DNA from: an uncultured Planctomycetota bacterium
GTDB taxonomy: Bacteria; Planctomycetota; Phycisphaerae; UBA1845; UTPLA1
Length of the DNA: 64,000 bases
NCBI GenBank assembly: GCA_900696465.1
Contig: CAADGE010000017.1
Span: 1 to 64,000 of the forward strand
Direction: 5' to 3'
Below, in pieces: positions 9,984 to 18,818 of the stretch. The position numbers and the translations under genes were made by a program. Each line of letters opens with the position of its first letter. The stretch's first letter is position 1. A model generated the notes under the pieces. It ran no database searches. It was not told the DNA's origin and was given only the letters and a program-made list of their open reading frames with translations.

Positions 9984-11945
9984 ATGGCTGCAATCGTTCT
10001 TCAAAACCTCGCCAAGTCCTACGGCGGACAGGTGGTCCTTGACGGCATCACGCTCGATCTTCACAAGGGCGAGAAGGCCGGCTTGATCGGCGCCAACGGC
10101 AGTGGAAAGACCACGCTCTTCAAACTGATGGTCGGACTCGAACAACCCGATCACGGCACCCTCACGATCAGTGGCGGCACGACGATCGGCTACCTGCCGC
10201 AGGAGCCGGACCTTCCCCAGGGCGCCCGGCTGATCGACGCAGTTGCTGAGGTGTTCGACCAGCATCGGGGCATTGAAGCCCAGCTTTCGGAGCTTTCACA
10301 TCAGATCTCCGAGGCGCATGGCACGCCGGAGGAAGCCGCGCTGTTCGAAAAGTACGATCGCCTGCGAGCGAGATTCGAGGCCGCGGGTGGCTACGACTAT
10401 GAGATACGCATGCGTGAAGTGCTTGGCGGCCTCGGATTCTCGCCGGATGAATACGCCCAGCCGGTTGCGCAGCTCTCCGGCGGCCAGAAGTGCCGCGCCG
10501 CGCTGGCCCGGCTGCTGCTTTCGGATGCCGACTTTCTGCTGCTCGACGAACCGACAAATCACTTGGATATCGACGCGACACGCTGGCTGGAGAAGTACCT
10601 GGCCGCCTATCACGGCGGCGCGCTCATCATTTCTCATGATCGCTACCTGCTGGACCGCGTCGTCGGCAAGATCATCGAGCTTGAAGATCACGGCGCTACC
10701 GTCTACCCGACGAATTACACAAACTATGCACAGGCCAAGCGGATCCGCCAGTTGCAGGCAGTTCGCGAGTACGAAAAACAAAGCGAATGGCTCGCCCATC
10801 AACGCGACTACATCTCGCGTGTGAAGTACGCGAAGGACTCCGCCAAGCAGGCCCGCGGTCGGCAGAAGTATCTGGACCGCATGGAAGCCGAGGGCAAGGT
10901 GCTCAAGAAGCCCAAGGGCGCAGCTTCACGACTGAAGCTGAACTTCGGCGACGAAGCACGCGGCGGAGAGATGGTGGTCCGCTGCGAACTGGCGGGCAAG
11001 GCGTACGGCGACGTCGTTCTGATCCGCGGGCTCGACTTCGAGATGACTCGCGGCGAGAAGGTCGGCATCATCGGGCCGAACGGCGTCGGCAAGACAACGC
11101 TGCTGCGCATGCTGCTCGGGCAGACGCCACCGACCGAGGGAAAAGTTCGCCTCTTCGAAAACCTGACTGTGGGCTACTACGATCAGGAACACCGCGACCT
11201 GGATGGATCACTCAGCGTACTGGAAGCCGTCCGGCAGATACGACCGGAGGTCAGCGAGGCCGAGGCGCGGTCTTTCCTCGCTCTGTTTCTCTTTCGCGGC
11301 GACTCCGTCTTCAAGCGTGTCGGTTCGCTGTCCGGAGGAGAACAGTCGCGCGTGCTCCTGGCCAGACTCGTATGGCAGAGCCCACAGGTGCTGATCCTCG
11401 ACGAACCGACAAACCATCTGGACATCCCGGCGCGAGAGGCACTGGAAGAGGCGCTGACGCTGTTTCCCGGCAGCATCCTGATGGTCAGCCACGACCGCTA
11501 TTTCCTCGATCGCATTGCCGAGCGACTGCTGGTGCTGCCGGAACGCGGTCGGCATGAGCTGGTGACGGGCAACTGGTCGGCATATGCGGAATTGCTGGCG
11601 AAGCGTGAAGCGGCGGCGCGCGCGGAGAAGGAACGGCTAAGGTCGGAGTCCCGACCGACGGCAGGCCAAGGTCATGCCGATCGGCGCACGGAAGGCCATT
11701 CCGCAGGCACGAGATCAGTTGCGAAGTCACGCTCGAAGTACGCCGTGAAGCGTATCGAGGAATTGGAGAGCAGGATCATCGCCTGCGAATCGCGGATGAA
11801 GGAACTGGAGACGGCCTTCGCGGATGCGGGCATGATGAAAGACGCGGCGAAATCAAAACAGCTTCATGAGGAATATCACGGGCTGCGATCAGAACTGGAG
11901 AATCTGAACACAGAGTGGGAAGCCGCGATCGACGCACAGGCCTGA
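9984..11945 (+). CDS. ABC-F family ATP-binding protein (Uup/EttA-like)
   Basis: A 653-aa soluble protein with two ABC domains on one chain and no membrane segments, the hallmark of ABC-F translation factors. Domain 1 has Walker A GANGSGKTT, signature LSGGQKCRAALARLL and Walker B FLLLDEPTNHLD. Domain 2 has GPNGVGKTT, LSGGEQSRVLLARL and VLILDEPTNHLD. The linker between them is the basic YEKQSEWLAHQRDYI segment, and the C-terminal 80 residues form a coiled coil (KRIEELESRIIACESRMKEL) as in Uup. I use the ATG at 9984, which starts MAAIVLQNLAKSYGG; an upstream GTG at 9936 would add 16 unconserved residues. The likely role is in ribosome function; the exact subfamily is not certain. Confidence 0.93.
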   Translation: MAAIVLQNLAKSYGGQVVLDGITLDLHKGEKAGLIGANGSGKTTLFKLMVGLEQPDHGTLTISGGTTIGYLPQEPDLPQGARLIDAVAEVFDQHRGIEAQLSELSHQISEAHGTPEEAALFEKYDRLRARFEAAGGYDYEIRMREVLGGLGFSPDEYAQPVAQLSGGQKCRAALARLLLSDADFLLLDEPTNHLDIDATRWLEKYLAAYHGGALIISHDRYLLDRVVGKIIELEDHGATVYPTNYTNYAQAKRIRQLQAVREYEKQSEWLAHQRDYISRVKYAKDSAKQARGRQKYLDRMEAEGKVLKKPKGAASRLKLNFGDEARGGEMVVRCELAGKAYGDVVLIRGLDFEMTRGEKVGIIGPNGVGKTTLLRMLLGQTPPTEGKVRLFENLTVGYYDQEHRDLDGSLSVLEAVRQIRPEVSEAEARSFLALFLFRGDSVFKRVGSLSGGEQSRVLLARLVWQSPQVLILDEPTNHLDIPAREALEEALTLFPGSILMVSHDRYFLDRIAERLLVLPERGRHELVTGNWSAYAELLAKREAAARAEKERLRSESRPTAGQGHADRRTEGHSAGTRSVAKSRSKYAVKRIEELESRIIACESRMKELETAFADAGMMKDAAKSKQLHEEYHGLRSELENLNTEWEAAIDAQA

Positions 11946-11964
11946 CGTAGCCGTGGGATCATTG

Positions 11965-13317
11965 TTATCGAAGCAGCGGCTCGCGTCGGCCGTAAGCAGC
12001 ACATCGCCACAGCCATTCAGCGGGACCGAAACGAAACGCTCGCAGCCACAACGGGCTGACGATCAGTTGCATAGCGAATACGGTGAAGACCACGAGCAAC
12101 CCCTGCCAATATGTAATTCGTCCAAAAAAGCCGAACCCGTAGGCGTGAAAGAGCAAAGCTGCAAGGATGGAATGCGTGAGATAATTCGTCAGGGCCATTC
12201 GGCCGACGGCGGCGACAGGTTTCATGCGAAGACGCCAGTTATCCTTCAGGCACATCAGCGCCACCGCACCGGCGTAGGCCGCGCTGAAGCCCAGACTGCC
12301 CAGGTACAGGCAGGTAAAGTTCACGATGAGTAATCCGAATTCCCGCGAATTGCCGAAGTGCGTCCACAACGCCACCGCCTGGAGCGGCAGGCCGATAGCC
12401 AGCCCAACGGCAATCAGTCTGCGATACAACGGTGCATGTTCAGCGCGATCCATGAACAATCCGGCGCGTACCGCACAGATGCCGAGCAGAAACAGCGCCA
12501 GACAACGCCAACTGAACATGAGCAGACAGACGAAGAACAACACAATCAGATAAGTGACCGCTCGATGGGCAGTGATCTCGCTCCAACTGCCTGATTGATA
12601 GATCTCCTTCTCACGGGCCATCCATTCGTAGAAGCGTACCATCGGATCGTCATCGTGTGATGCGGACTGCGTCGTCACCGTCTCCTCGCCCGACTTTGCG
12701 ACAGCCGGGGCGCTGGTTTGAGAACGCTCGACCTGACGGCGGGCCGCTTCGGCGAGTTCTGCCCACGAAGAATTCTGACCTTTCATCGCCTCCGGAAAGG
12801 CGATGCCGCAGCCGCCGACGCCGACAACCGGAACGAGCATCAGGATGATCGCCGTGATGAGGAGGCGTTTCGTGGAGACGTTACGGCAGGCGTAGGTGAT
12901 GAAGCCGAGAATCGCATACGTCGCGAGGATGTCTCCGTACCAGAGCAGAAATCCATGCGCCAGGCCGAGGGCCAGCAGGAGGAACAGGCGGCGAATATAG
13001 ACGCGGCCCAGTGGACGCTGCCGCGCTTCGGCGCGCTGATGCTGAATAGCCAGTCCCATGCCGAAGAGCAACGAAAAGAGCGTGATGAATTTCATCTCGC
13101 CGAAGAAAGTGATAAATCCTCGCGCCAGACCGTCGGCCGGACTCAGATCGCTCCACGACCAGTCCTGTGCCTCGTGCGTGGTGTAGGCCATGAAGAGGAT
13201 GTTGACGATGAAGATGCCCAGCACGGAGACACCGCGCAGCACGTCGAGCGTGTAGGCGCGCTCCTGCTCCTGGACCGGTGAAAGCTCAAGCGTCCTCGCG
13301 ATGGGTGCTTCGGCCAT
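11965..13317 (-). CDS. DUF418 domain-containing membrane protein (YeiB-like)
   Basis: A 450-aa integral membrane protein. The opening YTLDVLRGVSVLGIFIVNILFMAY is the characteristic first helix of YeiB/DUF418 proteins, followed by FFGEMKFITLFSLLFGMGLAIQ and, in the C-terminal half, the DUF418 block with GRMALTNYLTHSILAALLF and FGPAEWLWR. About ten membrane helices are apparent. Members are widespread and have no settled function. It is convergent with the ABC-F gene and monocistronic as far as I can see. Confidence 0.92.
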   Translation of the reverse strand: MAEAPIARTLELSPVQEQERAYTLDVLRGVSVLGIFIVNILFMAYTTHEAQDWSWSDLSPADGLARGFITFFGEMKFITLFSLLFGMGLAIQHQRAEARQRPLGRVYIRRLFLLLALGLAHGFLLWYGDILATYAILGFITYACRNVSTKRLLITAIILMLVPVVGVGGCGIAFPEAMKGQNSSWAELAEAARRQVERSQTSAPAVAKSGEETVTTQSASHDDDPMVRFYEWMAREKEIYQSGSWSEITAHRAVTYLIVLFFVCLLMFSWRCLALFLLGICAVRAGLFMDRAEHAPLYRRLIAVGLAIGLPLQAVALWTHFGNSREFGLLIVNFTCLYLGSLGFSAAYAGAVALMCLKDNWRLRMKPVAAVGRMALTNYLTHSILAALLFHAYGFGFFGRITYWQGLLVVFTVFAMQLIVSPLWLRAFRFGPAEWLWRCAAYGRREPLLR

Positions 13318-13377
13318 GGAGATTGCTACCCGCTGCTACTGCCGAACGATCGGCCGAAGATTCGGTTTGGACATTGC

Positions 13378-14199
13378 CTATGGCCGAGCTGTCCTTACGA
13401 ACTCCGCCACCTTTCGCGGATCGATCTGGGCCGTTGTCCGCCCGCCTCGCTTCAGGCAGGTGCCCACGATCACGCCGTCGGCAATCTTGAGGTATTCGGC
13501 GACCGTCGCGGCCGTTACGCCGGAGCCGATCCAGAGCGGTACATCCGGCACGGCCTGCCGCACACGCCGCACCTCGGCCAGATCCGTCGCTTTTCCGGTG
13601 CCTGCTCCGCTGACGATCAAAATATCCGCCCCGGCACGATGCGCTGTTTCCTCGGCGGCAAGTGCGATGTCGGGCTGGCTCAGCGGCACGGCGTGTTTGA
13701 CATGAACATCCGCGGCGATTCTGACCTGCGGCGCGAGCGCGGCGCGGCGACGGGCAAGCTCACGGGCACGACCGGTGATCAGCCCCTGATCCGTGGCGCA
13801 GGTTCCCGACAGCACGTTGACGCGAATAAACTGCGCATCGGTCGTCGCAGCGATCGACAGTGCTGCCAGTGCGTCGTTGCGCAGCACGTTCACGCCGACC
13901 GGCACGCGAACAGCTCGGACAACGTGATCAACGACGATGCTCATGGCAGCGATCGTCTCCGGCGGCACGGAATCCGCAGCAAACGGCGTGTCGCCGAAGT
14001 TCTCCACGACTACTGCGTCAAAGCCCGCCTTCGCCAGCAGCTTCGCCTCCATGACCGCGCGATCGATGATGGCGTGCATCTTCAGCCGAGAACCGGCTGA
14101 TCCCGGCAGCGCTGGCAGGTGTACCATGCCGATAAGTCGCCATTGCGACCGGGGACTACCTCGAGCTTTGGTTGATCCGGCGGGTTGACGAGTAGCCAT
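13378..14199 (-). CDS. BtpA/SgcQ family protein
   Basis: A 273-aa TIM-barrel-type protein of the BtpA family. Diagnostic stretches are IGMVHLPALPGS near the start, GFDAVVVENFGDTPF, the VGVNVLRNDALAALSIA block, FIRVNVLSGTCATDQGLI and the C-terminal GSGVTAATVAEYLKIADGVIVGT. BtpA was described as a photosystem I biogenesis factor in cyanobacteria, but most bacterial homologues have no photosynthetic context and unknown function. No neighbour suggests a pathway. Confidence 0.92.
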   Translation of the reverse strand: MATRQPAGSTKARGSPRSQWRLIGMVHLPALPGSAGSRLKMHAIIDRAVMEAKLLAKAGFDAVVVENFGDTPFAADSVPPETIAAMSIVVDHVVRAVRVPVGVNVLRNDALAALSIAATTDAQFIRVNVLSGTCATDQGLITGRARELARRRAALAPQVRIAADVHVKHAVPLSQPDIALAAEETAHRAGADILIVSGAGTGKATDLAEVRRVRQAVPDVPLWIGSGVTAATVAEYLKIADGVIVGTCLKRGGRTTAQIDPRKVAEFVRTARP

Positions 14200-14290
14200 G
14201 GTGCTGATCCGTTTTTGTAGAACCCGGCGTGGACAATCAAGGCGCCGACGCGTGGGTTATCCCATGCCGAGCTGCCGGTATCAAGAACGT

Positions 14291-15301
14291 CTACGACTTT
14301 GTCTTGCCGTCCCGCCAGAGTTCACACGGAGCAAGACGCCTGCCCTTGGCTTCGTTGAGCGTAACATTGACCGGTTCGGTAAGGTGCATCACATGAGGGC
14401 AGTCGGGTGCATGATAGATATATGTGTGTTTACCAACAGTCACTTCGACGCGGCCCGCAGCGCCCTCCAACCGCTTCCAGATGCCGCGTTGTGCCCATGC
14501 AGCATCGTCCTCCCGCGATAGATAGACGCCTTTCCTCACGCAGTTCGCCTGTCGTTCGACCCAGGCGAGTCCATCTGCAAGCATCGTAGCGGCGGGGTCG
14601 GGTTCGTCGGTGCCGATCTGCACATATGCAGGGATGCGCCCCAACAGGTCGCGTTGAGGTCGATCTTCCTCATCGAGCTGCCACTCCAGCCGAACCTTCC
14701 GGCCCTTAAGTCGGGTCAGCAGAAACGACGTCGAGTCCTCGCAGAAAACCTGACCATTGAACGGGCAACCGACACCTGCAAGCCGGATCCGTTCGCCGTC
14801 ATCCAGCACGATGGTGCCGCCAGGCAGCACGTTTCGTACAACCTGCGATCGCGTGACGGTTCGCCGTGTAGTGGTCGCCTGTGGCGCATCCGGTGACGTC
14901 ACCGGCAAACCGGGCTGATCAGGAGCATGCTTCGCCTGTTTTTGCTTCGGCTTTGAACGCTGCGGCGGCCCATTGTTCGGATCGGATTTGGACGGCTTGG
15001 CTGCATCGCCCTGCTTGGCATCGATCTTCGCGCAGAATTTACAAATGCGGCGGGCTTCATCCTCCGCCTCCTGTGCAGATTCGAAAGTAATACGGTTGTC
15101 GGGATCGATGTTTCGTGCAGCCGCGCATCGGTCCGGACGAGTGTGGTAGACCTTGCTCTTGGCCGCAGCGACTACCAATTCGGCCTCGGCAGCCGATTGC
15201 GGAATGGCAAGCAGCAACGTCAGCCCGAAGAATATGCCCAGCCAATGCCTGCCGTAGGAAGAAGCTATGATGCCGCGCACGACCGGCCCTCCCGTACCCA
15301 C
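14291..15301 (-). CDS. Secreted staphylococcal-nuclease-fold protein with two Cys/His arms
   Basis: A 336-aa exported protein. An N-terminal hydrophobic segment (HWLGIFFGLTLLLAIPQSAAEA) looks like a signal peptide. The central domain (about residues 140-275) matches the SNase/thermonuclease fold: RNVLPGGTIVLDDGERIRLAGVGCPF, ARLEWQL-like strands and MLADGLAWVERQ. Flanking it are two similar short metal-binding-like arms, KVYHTRPDRC...ICKFC before and YIYHAPDCPHV...LAPCELW after. The first half also has a Lys/Pro-rich linker. Nuclease activity is not certain because I cannot confidently place the full set of catalytic Arg/Glu/Asp residues. Confidence 0.82.
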   Translation of the reverse strand: MGTGGPVVRGIIASSYGRHWLGIFFGLTLLLAIPQSAAEAELVVAAAKSKVYHTRPDRCAAARNIDPDNRITFESAQEAEDEARRICKFCAKIDAKQGDAAKPSKSDPNNGPPQRSKPKQKQAKHAPDQPGLPVTSPDAPQATTTRRTVTRSQVVRNVLPGGTIVLDDGERIRLAGVGCPFNGQVFCEDSTSFLLTRLKGRKVRLEWQLDEEDRPQRDLLGRIPAYVQIGTDEPDPAATMLADGLAWVERQANCVRKGVYLSREDDAAWAQRGIWKRLEGAAGRVEVTVGKHTYIYHAPDCPHVMHLTEPVNVTLNEAKGRRLAPCELWRDGKTKS

Positions 15302-15488
15302 CTCGGTACGACAGTCGGAAGTCTAACCCAACACGAGGTCAAGCCGAACAGCGAAGCTTGAATGGGGCATGTCGCGGAGAACGTCTGCCGTTGCGCCTGG
15401 CGCACACGAAGTACTACACATAACTTCTTATGCCATCGACAGTAAGAATACATGTCCGGCGGGAAGAAGCCGGCCGGATAGTTTTAAT

Positions 15489-15518
15489 TTGACAGCGCTC
15501 TGATTCATCCGATATCTT
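15489..15518 (+). promoter_or_regulatory. Sigma-70-type promoter for fusA
   Basis: A perfect TTGACA (15489-15494) is followed after 18 bp by TATCTT (15513-15518), giving a good housekeeping promoter about 210 nt upstream of the fusA start. The gap 15302-15731 holds no gene; the leader between promoter and start is GC-rich and contains nothing else I can name. Confidence 0.55.
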
Positions 15519-15731
15519 AAGGGGCTCGGCGCTTTTTTCGCGGCCCTTGCCCGTTCGCGCTTTCCCGCCGGAAAGCTGCAATCTCCCCCTTACGGAGACC
15601 CGGGAAGCAGGTCGTCGATCCGCCCAGTGCGGACCGGCGTGTCGCGGTCCACGTGCGGACGCGCGGACCGCCGGAAGTGCCTGTTCTAGATGAGGAGCAT
15701 GCCACGGAAGGCATGTGGAGCGTAAACGATC

Positions 15732-17864
15732 ATGAGTATGACGACTCGTGTAAAGACCTTGAACCTTGGTGATGAAATGAACGCGTCGCCCCTTTCGCGC
15801 CTGCGAAACGTCGGCATCTCCGCCCATATCGACTCCGGCAAGACCACCCTGACGGAGCGCATCCTGTTCTACGCCGGCCGGATCCACAAGATCCAGGAGG
15901 TCAAAGGCAAGGACGGCGAAGGCGCCACCATGGACTACATGGAACTCGAGAAGGAGCGCGGCATTACCATCACGTCTGCCGCAACACAGGTGGAGTGGAA
16001 CGATCACCCGATCAACATCATCGACACGCCCGGTCACGTCGACTTCACCGTCGAAGTCGAGCGTTCGCTGCGCGTCCTGGACGGCGCGATCCTCGTACTC
16101 TGCGGCGTCGCGGGCGTGCAGTCACAGTCCATCACGGTGGACCGGCAGATGAAGCGCTATCGCGTTCCGCGCATCTGCTTCATTAACAAGCTGGATCGTC
16201 AGGGCGCCGACCCGGTCAACGTCATCAAGGGTCTGGAAGAGAAGCTCGGCTTAACAACCATTCAGCTTCAACTTCCGATCGGCGTCGGTGCCAGTCTGGA
16301 GGGCATCGTCGATCTTGTCGGCATGAAGGCCGCATATTTCGACGGCGAGAAAGGCGAGCGCATCCGCTGGGAAGAGATTCCCGCGAACATGGCCGACGAG
16401 GCACGCAGCGCCAGGACCGGCATGCTCGATGCCCTGAGTCTTTACGACGACGAGCTTCTTTCGATCATGCTGGAGGACAAGCCCGTCCCTGAAGATCTGA
16501 TTCACTCGATCGTGCGGCGCGGCTGTATCGCGGGCGACCTGGCACCGGTCCTGATGGGCTCGGCTTACAAGAACAAGGGCGTACAGTTGCTCCTGGATGC
16601 GATGGTCCGCTACCTGCCGAGTCCGCTGGATCGTGAAATGTTCGCGTATGACGTGGACAACGGCGAGGCCGAAGTCCCGCTTGAATCCAACCCGGATGCG
16701 CCGTTCGTCGGTCTGGCTTTCAAGCTGGTTGACGAGACCTTCGGGCAACTCACCTACATGCGCATCTACCAAGGCAAGATGACCCGCGGCGAGCGCTACA
16801 TCAACAGTCGCACGCGAAAGCCCGCCCGATTCGGTCGCATTCTTCGCATGCACGCAAACGACCGTGAGGATATCGAATCGGCTGGTGCAGGTGACATCGT
16901 CGCCGTTGTCGGAATCGACTGCGTATCCGGCGATACATTCTGCTCAGATGGCGCGAACTACACACTGGAGTCCATGCACGTGATGGACCCGGTGATCTCC
17001 CTCGCCGTGTCGCCGGCCAAGACCGCCGACCGGGACAAGTTCTCGAAGGCGCTCGGCCGCTTCGCCAAGGAAGACCCGACGTTTCACGTATCCAGTGACC
17101 CCGAGACCGGTGACACGATCATCTCCGGCATGGGCGAACTGCATCTGGATGTTTATTGCGAACGCATTCGCCGCGAATACAAGGTCGAGCTGAACGTCGG
17201 CCAGCCGAAAGTCAGCTACCGCGAGTCCCCCTCGCAGGCCGTCCCCTACAACTACAAGCATAAGAAGCAGACCGGTGGATCGGGCCAGTACGCCCACGTC
17301 GTCGGCAAGCTTGAACCGCTCCCCGAAGAGCACGAGTCCGGCTACGAGTTTGAAAACAAAGTATTCGGCGGGCGCATCCCCACGGAATACATCCCCTCGG
17401 TGGACAAGGGCTTCCAGTCAGTTCTAGGAAAGGGTCCGGTGGCGGGTTTCCCGATCACCGGCGTGAAGATGATCCTTGAAGACGGTTCGTCGCACGCGGT
17501 GGACTCGTCCGACATGGCGTTCCAGATCTGTGCACGAGACGCCTTCAAGGAGGCGTTTCTCGCCAGCAAGCCCGTTCTGCTGGAGCCGATCATGAAGGTA
17601 CAGGTCGAGACGCCGACGGAGTTTCAGGGCTCGATCATCGGCGATCTTTCGAGCCGCCGCGGACTTGTCCTGGGTACGGAAAATCGCGGTCCGCTGACGG
17701 TCATTGATGCCGAGGTGCCGCTGGCCCGCATGTTCGGCTACGCAACGGACGTGCGCTCCATGTCGCAGGGCAAGGCGTCCTTTACCATGGAGTTTCTAAA
17801 GTACAAACGCGTCCCCGCGGCGATCCAACTGGAGATCGTCGAAGCGGCGAAGAAGAAGAAGTAG
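15732..17864 (+). CDS. fusA: Elongation factor G
   Basis: A 710-aa EF-G, the GTPase that drives ribosomal translocation. G1 is AHIDSGKTT at about 31-39 (the HIDSGK form typical of mitochondrial EF-G1 and its bacterial relatives, rather than HVDAGK), switch I has [18 protein letters not shown]3 [17 protein letters not shown] and G4 NKLDRQGAD. Domain II-V blocks follow, including [25 protein letters not shown] and the C-terminal [26 protein letters not shown]. Length is normal. It has its own promoter; no tuf or ribosomal protein genes adjoin it, so this may be one of several EF-G paralogues. Confidence 0.96.
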   Translation: MSMTTRVKTLNLGDEMNASPLSRLRNVGISAHIDSGKTTLTERILFYAGRIHKIQEVKGKDGEGATMDYMELEKERGITITSAATQVEWNDHPINIIDTPGHVDFTVEVERSLRVLDGAILVLCGVAGVQSQSITVDRQMKRYRVPRICFINKLDRQGADPVNVIKGLEEKLGLTTIQLQLPIGVGASLEGIVDLVGMKAAYFDGEKGERIRWEEIPANMADEARSARTGMLDALSLYDDELLSIMLEDKPVPEDLIHSIVRRGCIAGDLAPVLMGSAYKNKGVQLLLDAMVRYLPSPLDREMFAYDVDNGEAEVPLESNPDAPFVGLAFKLVDETFGQLTYMRIYQGKMTRGERYINSRTRKPARFGRILRMHANDREDIESAGAGDIVAVVGIDCVSGDTFCSDGANYTLESMHVMDPVISLAVSPAKTADRDKFSKALGRFAKEDPTFHVSSDPETGDTIISGMGELHLDVYCERIRREYKVELNVGQPKVSYRESPSQAVPYNYKHKKQTGGSGQYAHVVGKLEPLPEEHESGYEFENKVFGGRIPTEYIPSVDKGFQSVLGKGPVAGFPITGVKMILEDGSSHAVDSSDMAFQICARDAFKEAFLASKPVLLEPIMKVQVETPTEFQGSIIGDLSSRRGLVLGTENRGPLTVIDAEVPLARMFGYATDVRSMSQGKASFTMEFLKYKRVPAAIQLEIVEAAKKKK

Positions 17865-17988
17865 TAAGCGTATCGAGCGGGACGGCGCGGGATTTGCGGT
17901 CGCTCATCGACAGACTGCTATGCCGCTTCAGGCGCCGATTCCGATTTTTTGAATCTTTTGACGTTTCACGCTCCGGAGGATTGCCCCC

Positions 17989-18705
17989 ATGCATGAACGA
18001 TTCAGCGATCGCGCCCGCCGGGCCATGGCCCTGGCAAATCTGGAAGCCATTCGACTGCATCACGACCATCTGGCGCCGGTACACATCATGGTCGGCCTCC
18101 TCGGCATGAGCGAGAGCATTGCCATGTTTGCGCTTCACAATCTGGACATCGACATCGAAGCCCTGCGGACCGACCTTTCCCGCCGAATCGAGCCGGGCGA
18201 CAAGGAATTGCACCAGACCAAGATGGCCCAGAGCGACGAGACACGGCAGGTCATCCAGTTCGCCATTGAGGAGGCCCGCAAACTCGGCCACAAGTACGTC
18301 GGCACGGAGCATCTTCTGCTGGGCATCATCCGCGAAGGCACGAACCACGCCGCAAAAGTTCTCGCCGAGCGCGGCGTGAAAATCGAATCCCTCCGTGAAG
18401 AGATTCTGACAATCCTCCGCTCCAGCACCGACGAAGGACATACGCCGACCGCCGCCGGACACGACGGCCACGAGTGGATTCATCAGCAGGAACTGGCCAA
18501 GGCCTTCCGCTCACCGAAGTTCTGGCATCGCCTGATTCTTGCCGTCGATTCCGCCAACCGTCTCGGAAGCGGCGAGATCAAAGACGAACATCTGCTGCTT
18601 GCTCTGTTGCGAGAGCCCGACGGCTTTGTGGCACAGATGCTCGCGGAAAAAGGCGTTACGCTGGATTGGGTGCGCGACCGCATCACTCGCGCCGCGGCAC
18701 TGTAG
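17989..18705 (+). CDS. Clp N-terminal repeat-only protein
   Basis: A 238-aa soluble protein made of three Clp-N half-repeats: residues 1-70 (FSDRARRAMALANLEA...HIMVGLLG), 71-143 (TRQVIQFAIEEARKLGHKYVGTEHLLLGII) and 163-236 (WHRLILAVDSANRLGSGEIKDEHLLLALL). A standard ClpA/ClpC N-domain has two such repeats and is followed by AAA+ modules; none is present here. GGAGG lies upstream of the ATG. Such proteins may bind ClpC adaptors or substrates, which is inference. The genes on either side (fusA, ppc) give no further clue. Confidence 0.85.
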   Translation: MHERFSDRARRAMALANLEAIRLHHDHLAPVHIMVGLLGMSESIAMFALHNLDIDIEALRTDLSRRIEPGDKELHQTKMAQSDETRQVIQFAIEEARKLGHKYVGTEHLLLGIIREGTNHAAKVLAERGVKIESLREEILTILRSSTDEGHTPTAAGHDGHEWIHQQELAKAFRSPKFWHRLILAVDSANRLGSGEIKDEHLLLALLREPDGFVAQMLAEKGVTLDWVRDRITRAAAL

Positions 18706-18818
18706 AAATTCAATCACCCCCCACCCGCAACCTGCGAATCACGTGTCCGGCCCCCCGCCGGAATGAGAGCGCGAGCGCAGGTCAAGATCCTTCCTGATAT
18801 CAATCCCCGCTTATCGCA

